From Tetracentron sinense (Eukaryota; Streptophyta; Magnoliopsida; Trochodendrales; Trochodendraceae): 64,000 nt of DNA. The stretch lies in the NCBI GenBank assembly GCA_015143295.1, contig CM026568.1, forward strand, positions 35,658,441 through 35,722,440, read 5' to 3'. The position numbers and the translations under genes were made by a program. The notes beneath the pieces were generated by a model, which worked only from the letters and a program-made list of their open reading frames with translations, had not been told where the DNA came from and ran no database searches. This document shows, in pieces, positions 53,920 to 63,963 of the stretch (its first letter is position 1; each line of letters opens with the position of its first letter).

Positions 53920-54297
53920 TTCTCTCAGGTTCAAATCGAGAGAATCTCTCGAGTTGAAACCCCTAGAGGTCGCCACGTGTATCCTTTGATACCCCTTAAC
54001 CATGGGTAAGGTTCACCCACCCCTAGGGTTCACCCACCCATTCTTGGTTTTTTTTTATATATTTATTATTATTTTTTAAATTTTAAAAAAAGTTTAGAGT
54101 TTTTTTAATATTAAAAGAAGTTTTTAATTTTAAAAAAATAATTAAATTTAAAAAAAAAAAAAACCAAGGATGGATGGTGAACCCTAGGGGTGGGTGAACC
54201 TCACCCATGGTTTAGGGGTGTCAAAGGAGACACGTGGCGACTTCTAGAGGTTCCAACTCGAGAGATTCTCTTGAGTTGAACTCGAGAGGATCTTGAG
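53920..54297. mobile_element. Foldback element with ~150-bp arms
   Basis: The left arm (ending CCATTCTTGGTTTTTTTT, about 54,055) is mirrored by the right (starting AAAAAAAAACCAAGGATGG, about 54,155). Shared blocks include GGTTCACCCACCCCTAGGG and CGAGAGAATCTCTCGAG, with CACGTG inside both arms. The core is an A/T palindrome. A transcript would form a very long hairpin. Confidence 0.75.
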
Positions 54298-54762
54298 CCT
54301 TTTATTTTATTTTATATCCTTCATGTTATAAGGAAAACTGAACTTAGATCTCAGGACTACCCAGAAAAATAGGCACATCCCGCCATCTGAGCTAGAGGGA
54401 CAGGTCACATTCAAATCTTATTAAACGTCTCCTATTAGCCGTTGGATAATCTCGGATAGGGTGGTGTTAGGTGTGTGTTAAAGATGGGCTAAATTCTTAG
54501 TAAGTCATATTCAAAGATCAAATTGATTGAATAATTTTGACAGTCAAATTTAATTGCCTAAATTTGGATGGGCAACAGCTGCTGCCCCCTTGTGTCTCAT
54601 AAAATAGGGCCTCACATTCAATAGGGGTAGATTGGGAATCAACAAAAAGATGGGACCCATTTATGTGTGACACAAAGGGGCAACAGCGCAATCCTAACTC
54701 CGACAAAAGTTTTTTTGGTTGGGTGATTTTGATCCAAGATCATGAAACATCCACTGAAGTGC
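54298..54762. other. No gene recognised
   Basis: Short intergenic spacer between two inverted-repeat elements. No coding or RNA signature. Confidence 0.4.
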
Positions 54763-54771
54763 CCTAGGAAG

Positions 54772-55354
54772 ATAGGGGTTCATACCCGTATCCGATACGT
54801 ATCGGATACAGATACATCTTTGATACGGCGGGATATGTATGGGATACGGTTAAAACGTATCCTGTTAATTAAAAATAAATTTTCTATTTTGGATACGGCT
54901 CCAATACGGTATGGATACGCCAGGATACGTCAGTGATACGTCGGGATACGTCCAGGATACGGTCGGGATATGGCCGTTTATAATTTTTATTTAATTTTTA
55001 TTTAATTTTTTTTTGAAGACCCTTGGGTGTGACCCTATTTCTTTTGTTTTTGCATAGACATGGTCTCCTTTATATTTTACTTAGTGGATGATAGGATGAC
55101 TTTCTTTTTTGCTTAGTGGATGATGAGATGACCCTATTTCTTTTGCTTTTGCATGTGCATGGTCTTTTTTATACATAAACAGAACTGAACCAATGGTTAT
55201 TTTGTAATTATAATACAAAATATAGTATTATTATTATTTATAAAAAAAATTACAGACGTATCCTGACCGTGCCAGTATCTTATTTTTTATTTTTTTGCCG
55301 TATCGCTGTATCCGTATCGTATCGTACCTGTATCTCGTATCCGTATCCGTGCTT
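54772..55354. mobile_element. Inverted-repeat element with 9-bp target duplication (GTATCCG family)
   Basis: An exact 9-bp duplication CCTAGGAAG (54,763-54,771; 55,355-55,363) suggests a Mutator-type element. Both ends carry GGATACG/CGTATCC arrays, many in tandem. The interior contains two diverged copies of a segment with GGTGTGACCCTATTTCTTTTG-like sequence. No transposase. Confidence 0.65.
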
Positions 55355-55363
55355 CCTAGGAAG

Positions 55364-56305
55364 TGCCCTTTCTTCATTTTAAATAGCTCACTTGAGATTT
55401 TAATTTTTTTCAAGAGATTTATCACATCATTGGAAAAAAATCAACCAAATTCATTTGAGAGTGTTTCCATGTGAATAGATTTTCTGACACTCTCTCTTCA
55501 AGTGGCACACCCTTATTATCCATTTTGAAGCCAACTATATTTATTGACTTTTCTAGCAAACAAATACAAAGGCTATACGAATATACGATGCATATGGTTA
55601 CGAAAGCTTGCCATGAAGTGTGCATGACTTAAAAATGGTTAGCTTACTATTCTTGATTAGCTTAACTATTTGAATAAAAAGACGAGTTCCATAAACCACA
55701 ATGTCATCACTTTCACTAATATGCCCCGAATTTGTTGTGTATGTGTTACACGTTTAGGTACAACAGTACTAGGTATTAAGTGTAGAACTGTGTGTTTATT
55801 TTTACAAATAGAACTGTTTATATAGATGGGAGTCCTAGCACTAATTGCACCAATCCTTAACTGTTCTATGAAAAAAAATGTCAAATCATCTTTGAATGAA
55901 GCTCACATATAAAGATAACTTAACCTTCCTTTTATGGGAGCAATTAGTTGATGCGATCAGCACGAGATTGGATCATAGTGAATTATGATTGAACTTGACG
56001 TGCCCCATTTAACCCCTATTGATTGTAGTTAAGATTTTTTAACTTTTGGAGTTCAATAATATAACCTTAGTTTTTTTAAAAAATATATTAAGAAAATATT
56101 TGACTCTAGTTAAGAATTTTTTAGCCTTTAAAATAATATTTTTAAAAATATTAGAATCTTATACAAGTGATCGGATCGCTGCAACTCCGCTAGAAGTACG
56201 CTGCAACTCCACTAGAAGTTTTAGAATCAGTGTTTGCTAGCTTTCACTAATGCGGTGGTCTAATATCATGTGAACTCCATCAACCAAAAACTATATATCT
56301 GTCAC
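55364..56305. other. No gene recognised
   Basis: AT-rich intergenic sequence. A GCTGCAACTCC(A/G)CTAGAAGT block is repeated in tandem at about 56,178-56,220. Confidence 0.4.
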
Positions 56306-56308
56306 GAG

Positions 56309-56309
56309 G

Positions 56310-56377
<68 letters not shown>

Positions 56378-56416
56378 TGTGTGTGGGGATGTAAATAAAT
56401 AAATAAATAAATAAGC
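56309..56416. repeat. GA/GT/AAAT microsatellite
   Basis: A long (GA)n of about 30 units passes into (GT)n and, after GGGGATG, into (AAAT)n. Likely length-polymorphic. Confidence 0.9.
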
Positions 56417-56491
56417 CTTACTCTCATAATTCCATACTCTTGTTACTCAATAAAGCAATAAGGTTCTCCTTTGCAATATTTGTTGTTGTAA

Positions 56492-56839
56492 GAGCATCCC
56501 CAACACTGAACCTATATTGCCATAATTTCTTCGACAAAATTGAGAGCTTTTGATAGATAGGGAGCTATTGTTTGGTTGGACTCCGTCCTCCCTCCTTATC
56601 TTCTTCCTACTTCTTTTTCATTCCCCCATACTCTATGTACCAATTTTTCTAACAAACATTAGAAAAAAAACTAGTACACAATGTAATGATGATGGAAGAA
56701 CGCTCGCTAGATTTGATGAACGTTTTGAGTTTCCCTAAAATGGAGAACAGTAGTGACAAGTGTGTTGGACTGTACTTTTACCTTTCATGCTCCCTAAACT
56801 GGTGAAGGGATCCAGTTTAGGGAGGTGTTGGATATGCTC
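56492..56839. mobile_element. Harbinger/Tourist-like MITE
   Basis: Ends GAGCATCCCCAACAC and complement GAGCATATCCAACAC; left flank TAA, right TCA. The interior has a second pairing GAACCT/GGATCCAGTTTAGGGAGG near the ends. Related in end sequence to the element at 61,556. Confidence 0.6.
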
Positions 56840-57346
56840 TCACGTCTTACAAAATCAATAAGAAAAAAAATTAGATGATCACTTGTCCTCAATAGAGATT
56901 TTATGAATTATGAGAGTGGGGTTAGCATTGCTTAGTAAAATAATTATTTGGGTTGTCAATGGGCGAGGTCTGTCTACCTAGGCCAGGGTTTATCGAGATC
57001 ATGCTCTCACTTGTAAGGGTATGGCTAAAGCCCTTGAAGGCGTTAAACTAGCTAGGCTCAAGCCCTACCCTCAAGGAAAAGGGTGGGCATGGGCTTGAAA
57101 ATAAGATAAATATTTTTTATCATAATATTTATCATTTTATTTTTCTGAACCACCATTGGCTACAATATTTTTTTAGTACATGTTTGTATGACCTTTTGTT
57201 TGTAAAGAAGTTTGAATATGTTAAAGAAAGAGAGTGATTTTATATTATAAGTGATGATAAGTCTTCAAAATGTTTGTTTGAGATGGAGAATACGGACATC
57301 CAATCATTTAATTTAAACTTCAAATGACAGTCCCATCTAGGGACCC
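56840..57346. other. No gene recognised
   Basis: Intergenic AT-rich sequence with no family signature. Confidence 0.4.
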
Positions 57347-59015
57347 TGTTAGAGATGCTGGATCCTCATACGCGGTTAAACCACACATGTGAGGCATATG
57401 GAATGGGTGGTGTTTTTAGTACTAGGCATAGAAGCCAAATGAGCCGACACAACCAGGTTCTTTTAATTCTATGACGTAAATGATATATAATAAAGTTGCT
57501 TTGATTATGCACTTGCTTGTTGTGTGACCGTGGTAGTATGTGTATCTCTTATTGGATTGAACCAGGTTCTTATTAAGACAGCTATTAGATGAATGCTAAT
57601 TCTGTAATTAATAGTTTCCTTTATAGTAATCAGTTGGCTGTAAAGGTTCCTGGCTCTACATTCTTGTATTCTTGTATAAATATTTCTCATAGAGAAGAAT
57701 AAAGTATCAAGCATTGTAACCCTAAACTTTATCTTGGTATCAGAACTTACACTGAATCATTGCCGCACTGAACCATTGCCACTGTCGTCCGCCCACCAGT
57801 GTTGCCGTTCACCAGTGCTGTTGTCCACCACTATTGTCCGCCCACCAGTGCTGCCGTCCCTACACCAGTAACCACCAGTGTTGCTGCTAGATCACCTCCA
57901 GATCTCTTACCGCCCAAATCTACCACTTACAATGATATCACCATTGCCGCCTAGATCCATTACCACTGCCTGATCCCTTAACCGCCCAAAATCCAACCCG
58001 AATCCATATTACCTCCATTAAATCCACCACTTATACCATACCATACCATACCAGTAAAGCATCCATATCACCTCTATTAAATCCACCAACCATACTATAT
58101 CCTTAACTGCCCAGAATCCAACCCGAATCCAATCCAACGAATCCATATTACCTTCAATAAGTCCACTACTTATACCATACCATATAATACCGGTAAAGCA
58201 TCCATATCACCTCCATTAAATCCACCAACCATACCATACCATTAAATCTCATCCACCGAATACCATACCAGTAAAGCTTTCTTTACCATTAAATCCTCCA
58301 CTGAACCATGACCACCGACAAACCCGAATCCTCACCAACCATGTAGGCTCACCGGTTCAAAGGACGACCCAATCGTGGGCCGGAGCGAACATCTGGCCCA
58401 CCGAAACATACTGCAGACCCGAATCGATCGTCTGGCCCACAAAATCGCAACTATGAGACAGGAGTTGCATGGTCAGAACGTGTGTGTACTCATTGTGGTA
58501 AAAATTGACATACCACGTCATGCTGCTATGAGTTAATTGGATATCTAGAATGGTGGGATCCTACCAAGGTACCGAGCAAATAAAATTCAAGGCCGAATCC
58601 TCGTGCTGAATCATCTACCATTCCGAAGGAGGTCTCGAGTTTGATTGCTACTTCAGGTAACCCTGGTAAGGCTCTTAATGTTTCTGCATCTAATAGTAAT
58701 AGTAAATGGATTATTGATTATGGTGCTACAGATCACATGACCTTTGACATTAATCATATTCAGTTTATGAAGTCATCCAAACAATCTATAGTGTCCACAG
58801 CTAATGGTACTCCATCTCCTGTGATTGGAGAATGTTCAATTACACTGAATAAAAATTTGAACTTGAACTCTGTTCTGGTTGTTCCTTTCCTCAATTTTAC
58901 CCTATTGTCTATTGCTCAAATAATCTGCACTCTGCATTGTATTGTGATTTTTTGGTCTAACTATTGTGTTTTTAAAGACATCCAGACTCGGAGGACATAT
59001 AATACATGTACTTAA
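57347..59015 (+). mobile_element. Ty1/copia relic: 5' LTR, gag end and protease only
   Basis: In order: a probable LTR (57,347 to about 57,733, starting TGTTAGAGATG, TATAAATA at 57,675-57,682), primer site TGGTATCAGA (57,735-57,744, complementary to initiator Met tRNA as in most plant copia elements), a Pro/Thr-rich leader of diverged ACCATACCA repeats, a gag zinc knuckle and the start of the protease. Integrase, reverse transcriptase, RNase H and the 3' LTR are absent, so this is a large internal/3' deletion. Confidence 0.75.
58322..59015 (+). pseudogene. copia Gag zinc knuckle and protease fragment
   Basis: The CCHC knuckle (CTHC....H....C, 58,485-58,526) is interrupted by TGA at 58,506-58,508. 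A 124-codon frame (58,641-59,015) continues with NSNSKWIIDYGATDHMTFD, where the protease active-site triad D-S/T-G reads D-Y-G; the changed middle residue would be expected to inactivate it. The typical copia pre-protease HTTSCCYELIGY-WWD pattern precedes it. Frame loss follows LLSIAQI. Confidence 0.78.
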
Positions 59016-59052
59016 TTTTAATATTTAAATGAAATAAGTATATTTTAATAAG

Positions 59053-59088
<36 letters not shown>

Positions 59089-59723
59089 ATTGAATCGAGC
59101 TTTTATTGAGACGAGTAGAGATGTGTTCAAGCTTGATTCGTTTACTAAACGAATTCAAACGATGTTCAAGCTCGACTCGTTTACTAAATAAACGAATGAT
59201 ACTCGAGCTTTTAACGAGTTGAGCCCGAATAGTTCATGAACATTTTGTTCAATAACCACCCCTTACTAACTAATAACTAACAGAGAGTAGAGTTCCCCCC
59301 CAAAAATTGCTTTGATTATGATGGGCTGGGCCTATGATGAGTCCTCAGATTTATTAATGTATAAGAGATATGAGTGTTAGGAGGCATGCTAGCCTTCGGG
59401 TGTGGGTTCTTGATAGACACAACGTAGGGGACCGATGGAAACTTCTGCATTAAGGTTCATCATGGACCCCCTTCGCAGGAGACCACACATATATGTTGGA
59501 AATTAATATATGAGGGTGAAGACGTTGCCTTTTGACATTGTTAGACACAAGATTCTAGGGTTGCAAGCCTGCCGGTTGAGTCTGGTAGATGCACCATGTT
59601 GACACTGACACCTGTCCCAGTAATCCTAGTTAAATGATCTTAATTTTAGAAAATATAAATACATAAATTTAAAAGCTGGTAGATTTGTATGGATGTAGTA
59701 GGGATATCTATTGCTACCGGGCC
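59016..59723. other. No gene; (TA)n and GAGCTCG-family repeat remnants
   Basis: A (TA)n run at 59,057-59,085, then AAGCTCGACTCGTTTACTAAA-type motifs (59,095-59,240) related to the repeat at 10.2 kb. The rest is unremarkable. Confidence 0.5.
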
Positions 59724-60002
59724 TCGGATTGTCTCTGGCGAAGCCAGAAAGGGATTGTCTCGGGGTTCCATAGAATAGGGGACAAGTGGTGGAAGTCAAA
59801 ATCATGGGGCCCCATGATTTTGACTTCTCCACACATAGTAAGACATGTGGCGATAGGTGTGTGAGAATAAGAGGGAGAGATATTAAATGGGGAGAAGTCA
59901 AAATCATGGGGAGAAAATGGAATGACTTCCCCCATTTTAATGCCAACTGACGCATAATGTATGAACCCTGAGAGCCCTTTTTAGCTTGGCTAGAGACAAT
60001 AG
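59724..60002. mobile_element. TCTGGC-family MITE with 36-bp perfect palindrome
   Basis: The left end TCGGATTGTCTCTGGCGAAG equals that of the 45.75-kb copy. The right end is decayed (CTTGGCTAGAGACAATA). Inside, 59,792-59,827 is a perfect 36-bp palindrome centred on GGGGCCCC with arms reading GAAGTCAAAATCATGGGG. The GACTTCTCC/GGAGAAGTC motif recurs. Confidence 0.6.
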
Positions 60003-60948
60003 GAGAGATATCAAATAAGAGGCCTGCTACTGCTGGCCCACTCTCCCCTATTTTAATACAAGAAAACAAAATCATGACCTTTTTTTTTAGTCCACCACAT
60101 TTATTTTGTCTTTTGTAAACAACAGGAAAAGTGAACCTAACATTGCTCTTGTTTTTGAGATGAAAATCTGGTCTAGCTCGTGTTCTTTCATCTCTATGTA
60201 TTTGTTTTCACGTCCCCGTCATCGACCCCAACGGTTGCATTTCCCCCAACAATGTGGGTGCACTATGCGCCATTCCATGTTCTCCCTTTCAACTCCACGT
60301 GATTTGATTTGTTGATTTGAGAGAGAGAAAAAAGCATCAAGGTACAGTAATCAATCAAAGTCTTGAAAATTCAGAATGCTTATTTCCCTAATGTAGCATA
60401 TAATGATCTTGACTTCTAGTCGGAGAAATTATTGCAAAATTTTAGTTCAATCCAAAATATTGGTTCAAAACTCAGCTATTCCCTTGGGGAGGTTTTTTTT
60501 TTTGTCTTCTTTGTTTCCCACACATGTTAGTTAGAATTGTTTCAGCTGATGTGTGGGATGTAGATATATCAGGTAGTTTTCTCTTTTATATATATATATA
60601 TATATATATACACCTCGGTAGGGGTCTACCTAATTACCGTTCTAAAAGAAATGTTTTTTTAGCTTACTCTAAGCGACTACATGATGATGAAAAGAGATAT
60701 TAGCCACATTTGCCCCCTAAAACACAAGTCAAAGCATGTGTTGATGTGGGCCAATAAAAGTGTTTGATTTTTGCTTATGAGTTGACGCGAATAATGCTAT
60801 GTTGATGGAAAGATGAAATGATTAGGGAATGAAGTGAGATATATAACTTGGAATGATTTGTTTCTTGGCTTGCAAAAGCCCGCAGCCGCATCCAAAGTAA
60901 ATTGGTTGAATAAAATCAAATTCTAATGGATATTTAAATTTTTTAATG
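60003..60948. other. No gene recognised
   Basis: Intergenic; a (TA)n run at about 60,583-60,610. The short plus-strand open frame at 60,106-60,315 has no family signature. Confidence 0.4.
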
Positions 60949-61231
60949 TTTTTTTTTTTTTTGATAATGGTGGATATATATATATATATAGGAAAGAAAA
61001 GTCGGGATTAGGCGGCCCCTACCTACAATACTAAAGGATAAAATATACAATACTAAAGGATAAAATTACTTTCATATATATCCTGATCCTTGAAAGCTCA
61101 AACTAGTCCCACGAACTACATAAGAAATACCCCCACCCCATGCAACCATTAGTGAGGGGAGCCATGAATCGAACTCGAGACCTCCTGATTTACGGTTCGC
61201 CCAAGTGACCACTGGGCTACACCCTCGGGGT
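60949..61231 (-). mobile_element. tRNA-derived SINE
   Basis: On the minus strand the head reads with an RNA polymerase III A box TAGCCCAGTGG (61,209-61,219) and B box GAGTTCGATTC (61,166-61,176), 32 bases apart as in tRNA genes. The tail ends in an A-run (T-run on plus, about 60,950-60,961). The flanks AATTTTTTAATG and AATTTGCTAATG look like a decayed target duplication. Such elements move with LINE enzymes, of which several relics lie in this window. Confidence 0.75.
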
Positions 61232-61552
61232 TAATTTGCTAATGTCAAAAGCGCAAAAGTCCCCAATCATTTTAGATATTTGTAAAAATCCTTTTTCTCT
61301 TGTCATTTTGTTTTTCTCGTCATTTTGTATTATCACTCGTTGACTTGCACTGTCCTGTAATTGAAATTTCATTCAAAATGAGTGGTTATATTTTTGGAAA
61401 ATGATCATTCTAACCATGGAACCATCCTCGAGTATGTTTTTTACCATTACAACTGATAAAAGGGTTGGTGCGAGTTCGGGCTCTAGTAAAGATGTCTTCA
61501 ACTCAAATCCAATTCAACAAACTGTAAATTGAATCCAATATTCCTAACCCTA
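61232..61552. other. No gene recognised
   Basis: Short intergenic interval, AT-rich, no signature. Confidence 0.4.
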
Positions 61553-61555
61553 TAA

Positions 61556-62046
61556 GAGCATCTCCAACACTATTTTATACTAACTCTCTTCCTTTGTTTA
61601 GGGAGTTGTATAGGTAAAAAGGTGTTCCAATAGATTCCTCAAAGGACCTCACCATAATAGGGTTGACAAGTCAACTCATCAACAGTGGCGAGATGTTTCA
61701 ACTCTCCAAACATTAAAACCCTTGCAATTGAACCAAAAAGGGCGAGTTCAATCGCACCCACAGGCTAACACATGTCTCTTTTAATTTTTACTAACCATGG
61801 TTAAGATTCATTAACCATTGGGGGTTAACAATATAATCTTAGATTTTAGAAAAAAAAGACATGTGTTGGCCGATTGGTGCGATTGAACTCTCAATGGTTG
61901 CAATGATGTTAGAATAATTTAATATAAATGGAGAATAAATTGGGGTAATGTTAGAGTTGGAAGAATAAAAAATGACTCTCTACTTGAAAAGTAGTCGGTT
62001 TAGAGAAATAAATAGGGAGTTTTTAAAAATAGTTTTAGAGATGCTC
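61556..62046. mobile_element. Harbinger/Tourist-like MITE with TAA target site
   Basis: Ends GAGCATCTCCAACACTATTTT and the complement of GAGCATCTCTAAAACTATTTT, flanked by exact TAA at 61,553-61,555 and 62,047-62,049. The interior is interrupted by a second small inverted-repeat element (61,744-61,890). Confidence 0.8.
61744..61890. mobile_element. Small nested MITE
   Basis: About 147 bp, ends GAGTTCAATCGCACC facing GGTGCGATTGAACTC (perfect 15-bp inverted repeat), with further pairing CTAACACATGTCT/AGACATGTGTTGG inside. The same motif occurs at 44,602-44,632. Nested in the Harbinger-like MITE. Confidence 0.7.
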
Positions 62047-62049
62047 TAA

Positions 62050-62860
62050 GCAACCCTCAACTCGAAACACTAGCCTGATACACCAATGCAAAATTCTAAG
62101 GTATTAAAACAAGGAGATGTATTGGTTTTCAGTTAAAAACAAAGACAACTATTGGTTTTGGTTTTTGGTTGAGAATTTGGAGTATGATAATTGGTGGACA
62201 TATAAACAACGCACCCACCGGGATTGGATCCCGAACCTGCCCCTACAACGAGAATAAAAACACTAGTCTACCACTTGAAGAAGCCATCTACTCCTATCCT
62301 CTCTTTACAGCCCCATGTTCCATGGCTGATGGCACGTGCCAATCTACCAAGAAACTGCGGAGAGTTTCAGTTGACTGTTGTTAGATCTGACGACCAGAGA
62401 GTAACGGATTCTTTCATTGCTTCAACTTTCAAAAACGTTGGAGGTAAGGGCAAGTTTGAAATCTGGGTCCTATACAGGGGTTTTTAGGTCATTTCCGAGA
62501 AGTTCCAGTGTCACCTTCTTACTCAAAAGAGAAGACGAGAAGAAAAATGGTGGACTGAAATCGAAAGGAAATTGATTTAAAGTTAGGGTAAAGACCATTG
62601 ACTTTTGAAAAGATGAGTCATTGACATTTAACTCGAAACCAAGACTGGTTTTGATAGCTTTTATTCATTGTAGATGCAAAAATACAAAAATACAAAATAA
62701 AAACAAAAAAGCTTACAATGCCATAAATGCCCCCATTAATGGCCAGAGCTGGTGGTGGGTTTTGTAGCTTCAGAGTGCTGAAAAACTGTGCTGTATTGGG
62801 AAAGCGTGCGTTAGTTAAACACGGCCAGAGAATCCAATTCTCCTCTTGGTTAAGATTTTT
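62050..62860. other. Upstream region of the DRB gene
   Basis: No gene recognised on either strand. Overlapping open frames near 62,170-62,490 have no family signature. A GATCCCGAACC sequence at 62,227 resembles a Pol III B box but has no partner A box. Confidence 0.35.
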
Positions 62861-63257
62861 TTTTTTTTTTAACAGACGCAAAGATAAAGTCTTGGATTCA
62901 ATACTCCACTTTGACATTCTCACCTCCCTCACCTTGCATATCTTCTTCTTGTCTCTGTTCTTCAAGGTTTTGTTCTGAAGATTATACATACCATACCCAT
63001 GCAGGAGTAAGAAATCTCTGGTACAGCAGGTGAGTTCCTTGATTCATACTTAGTATTTTTGGTAGGTGGGTTCCTCATTTTCTTCAGTTTTTTTGGTAAT
63101 TGGTTATCTCCTTTACATTGCTGTTGCTGTTTTTGGCCTTTTTGGGTGATGGGTTTATCAAATTTTGTTCTCTTCTTCTTTGACCTTCAGTTTTTGTTTT
63201 CCTAATTTGCATATGGATTTGGTGTAGATTTATAAGAATTTTGGAATTGTTTGTTCC
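62861..63257 (+). promoter_or_regulatory. DRB gene 5' leader with intron
   Basis: CT-rich leader (62,915-62,970), then a likely leader intron from CAG/GTGAGT (donor 63,030) to GGTGTAG (acceptor ending 63,227), leaving 30 bases before the ATG. Leader introns are common in plant regulatory genes and can enhance expression. Boundaries are predicted from splice signals only. Confidence 0.5.
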
Positions 63258-63512
63258 ATGTCAGCTATGTATAAGAACCAGCTGCAAGAACTGGCACAAA
63301 GAAGTTGCTTCAACCTCCCTTCTTATGCATGTATCAGAGAAGGACCTGATCATGCTCCTAGATTCAAAGCTTCTGTGAACTTCAATGGTGAGATCTTTGA
63401 AGGTCCCAGCTATAGCACAACATTAAGACAGGCAGAGCATGCTGCAGCTGAGGTAGCTCTCAACACTCTAACCACTAGGGGTCCTTCAAGGTGCCTAACT
63501 GCAAGAGTTCTT
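63258..63512 (+). CDS. DRB family dsRNA-binding protein, exon 1 (first dsRBD)
   Basis: 85 codons, then donor CTT/GTAAGT at 63,513; phase 0. It contains the first double-stranded-RNA-binding domain: MYKNQLQELAQRSCFNLPSY (residues 4-23), then REGPDHAPRFKASVNFNGE and RQAEHAAAEVALNTL, with the conserved alpha1, GPxHxPxF loop and KxAE-like helix (here RQAEHAAAE). Family proteins usually start at MYKNQ (63,267); the ATG at 63,258 adds three residues (MSA), so the true start is one of these two. The match is to the plant DRB2/DRB3/DRB5 group, which assist Dicer-like proteins or repress target translation. Gene continues in two more exons. Confidence 0.9.
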
Positions 63513-63637
63513 GTAAGTTCTATCAGAAACAGAGCACTAATTATCAGTTTCAGCTTCTTCTCTAGCATTATTGATGAGATTAAAGAAAACCATTCTGTTA
63601 ATTTCTCATATGTTCTTATTCTTTTTGAACTATATAG

Positions 63638-63857
63638 GATGAGACTGGAGTCTACAAGAACCTCCTTCAAGAAACTGCTCACAGAGCTGGTCTGAACCTC
63701 CCTGTTTACACCACTGTGAGGTCAGGACCCGGCCATATACCGGTTTTTGCTTGCTCTGTAGAGCTTGCTGGAATGAATTTCACAGGTGAACCAGCAAAGA
63801 CAAAGAAGCAAGCTGAGAAGAATGCTGCAATGGCAGCCTGGTCTGCTTTGAAGAGAA
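63638..63857 (+). CDS. DRB family protein, exon 2 (second dsRBD)
   Basis: 220 nt, entering at phase 0 after acceptor TATATAG (ends 63,637) and leaving at phase 1 before GTAAAT (63,858). It encodes DETGVYKNLLQETAHRAGLN, VRSGPGHIPVFACSVELAGM, FTGEPAKTKKQAEKNAAMAA: a second complete dsRBD with the basic KKQAEKNAA helix that grips the RNA duplex. The AHRAGLNLP segment and the intron position favour DRB3/DRB5-like over DRB1/HYL1. The intron between exons 1 and 2 is 125 bp. Confidence 0.9.
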
Positions 63858-63963
63858 GTAAATTCCTCTTGTTTTGTTTTATTTTTTTCATATACAAAAA
63901 TGGGTATATGTTAATTGATCTTTCTCATGGTTTCTGTCTATGATCATGTCCACATTTGTGCAG

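Noticed and set aside
54763-54771. CCTAGGAAG as a chance repeat
   Set aside because: Considered as coincidence because GAAGTGCCC also occurs on both sides, but exact position at both borders of the motif arrays makes a target duplication the better reading, so the element was kept.
58641-59015. 124-codon frame as an independent gene
   Set aside because: It is the gag-protease junction of a copia element, with a stop in the knuckle and a mutated active site.
62227-62245. Pol III B-box-like GATCCCGAACC as a tRNA or SINE
   Set aside because: No A box at tRNA spacing and no A-tail or target duplication found nearby.
62169-62487. Two overlapping frames upstream of the DRB gene
   Set aside because: No family signature; different frames overlap and neither links to the DRB exons by splice sites.
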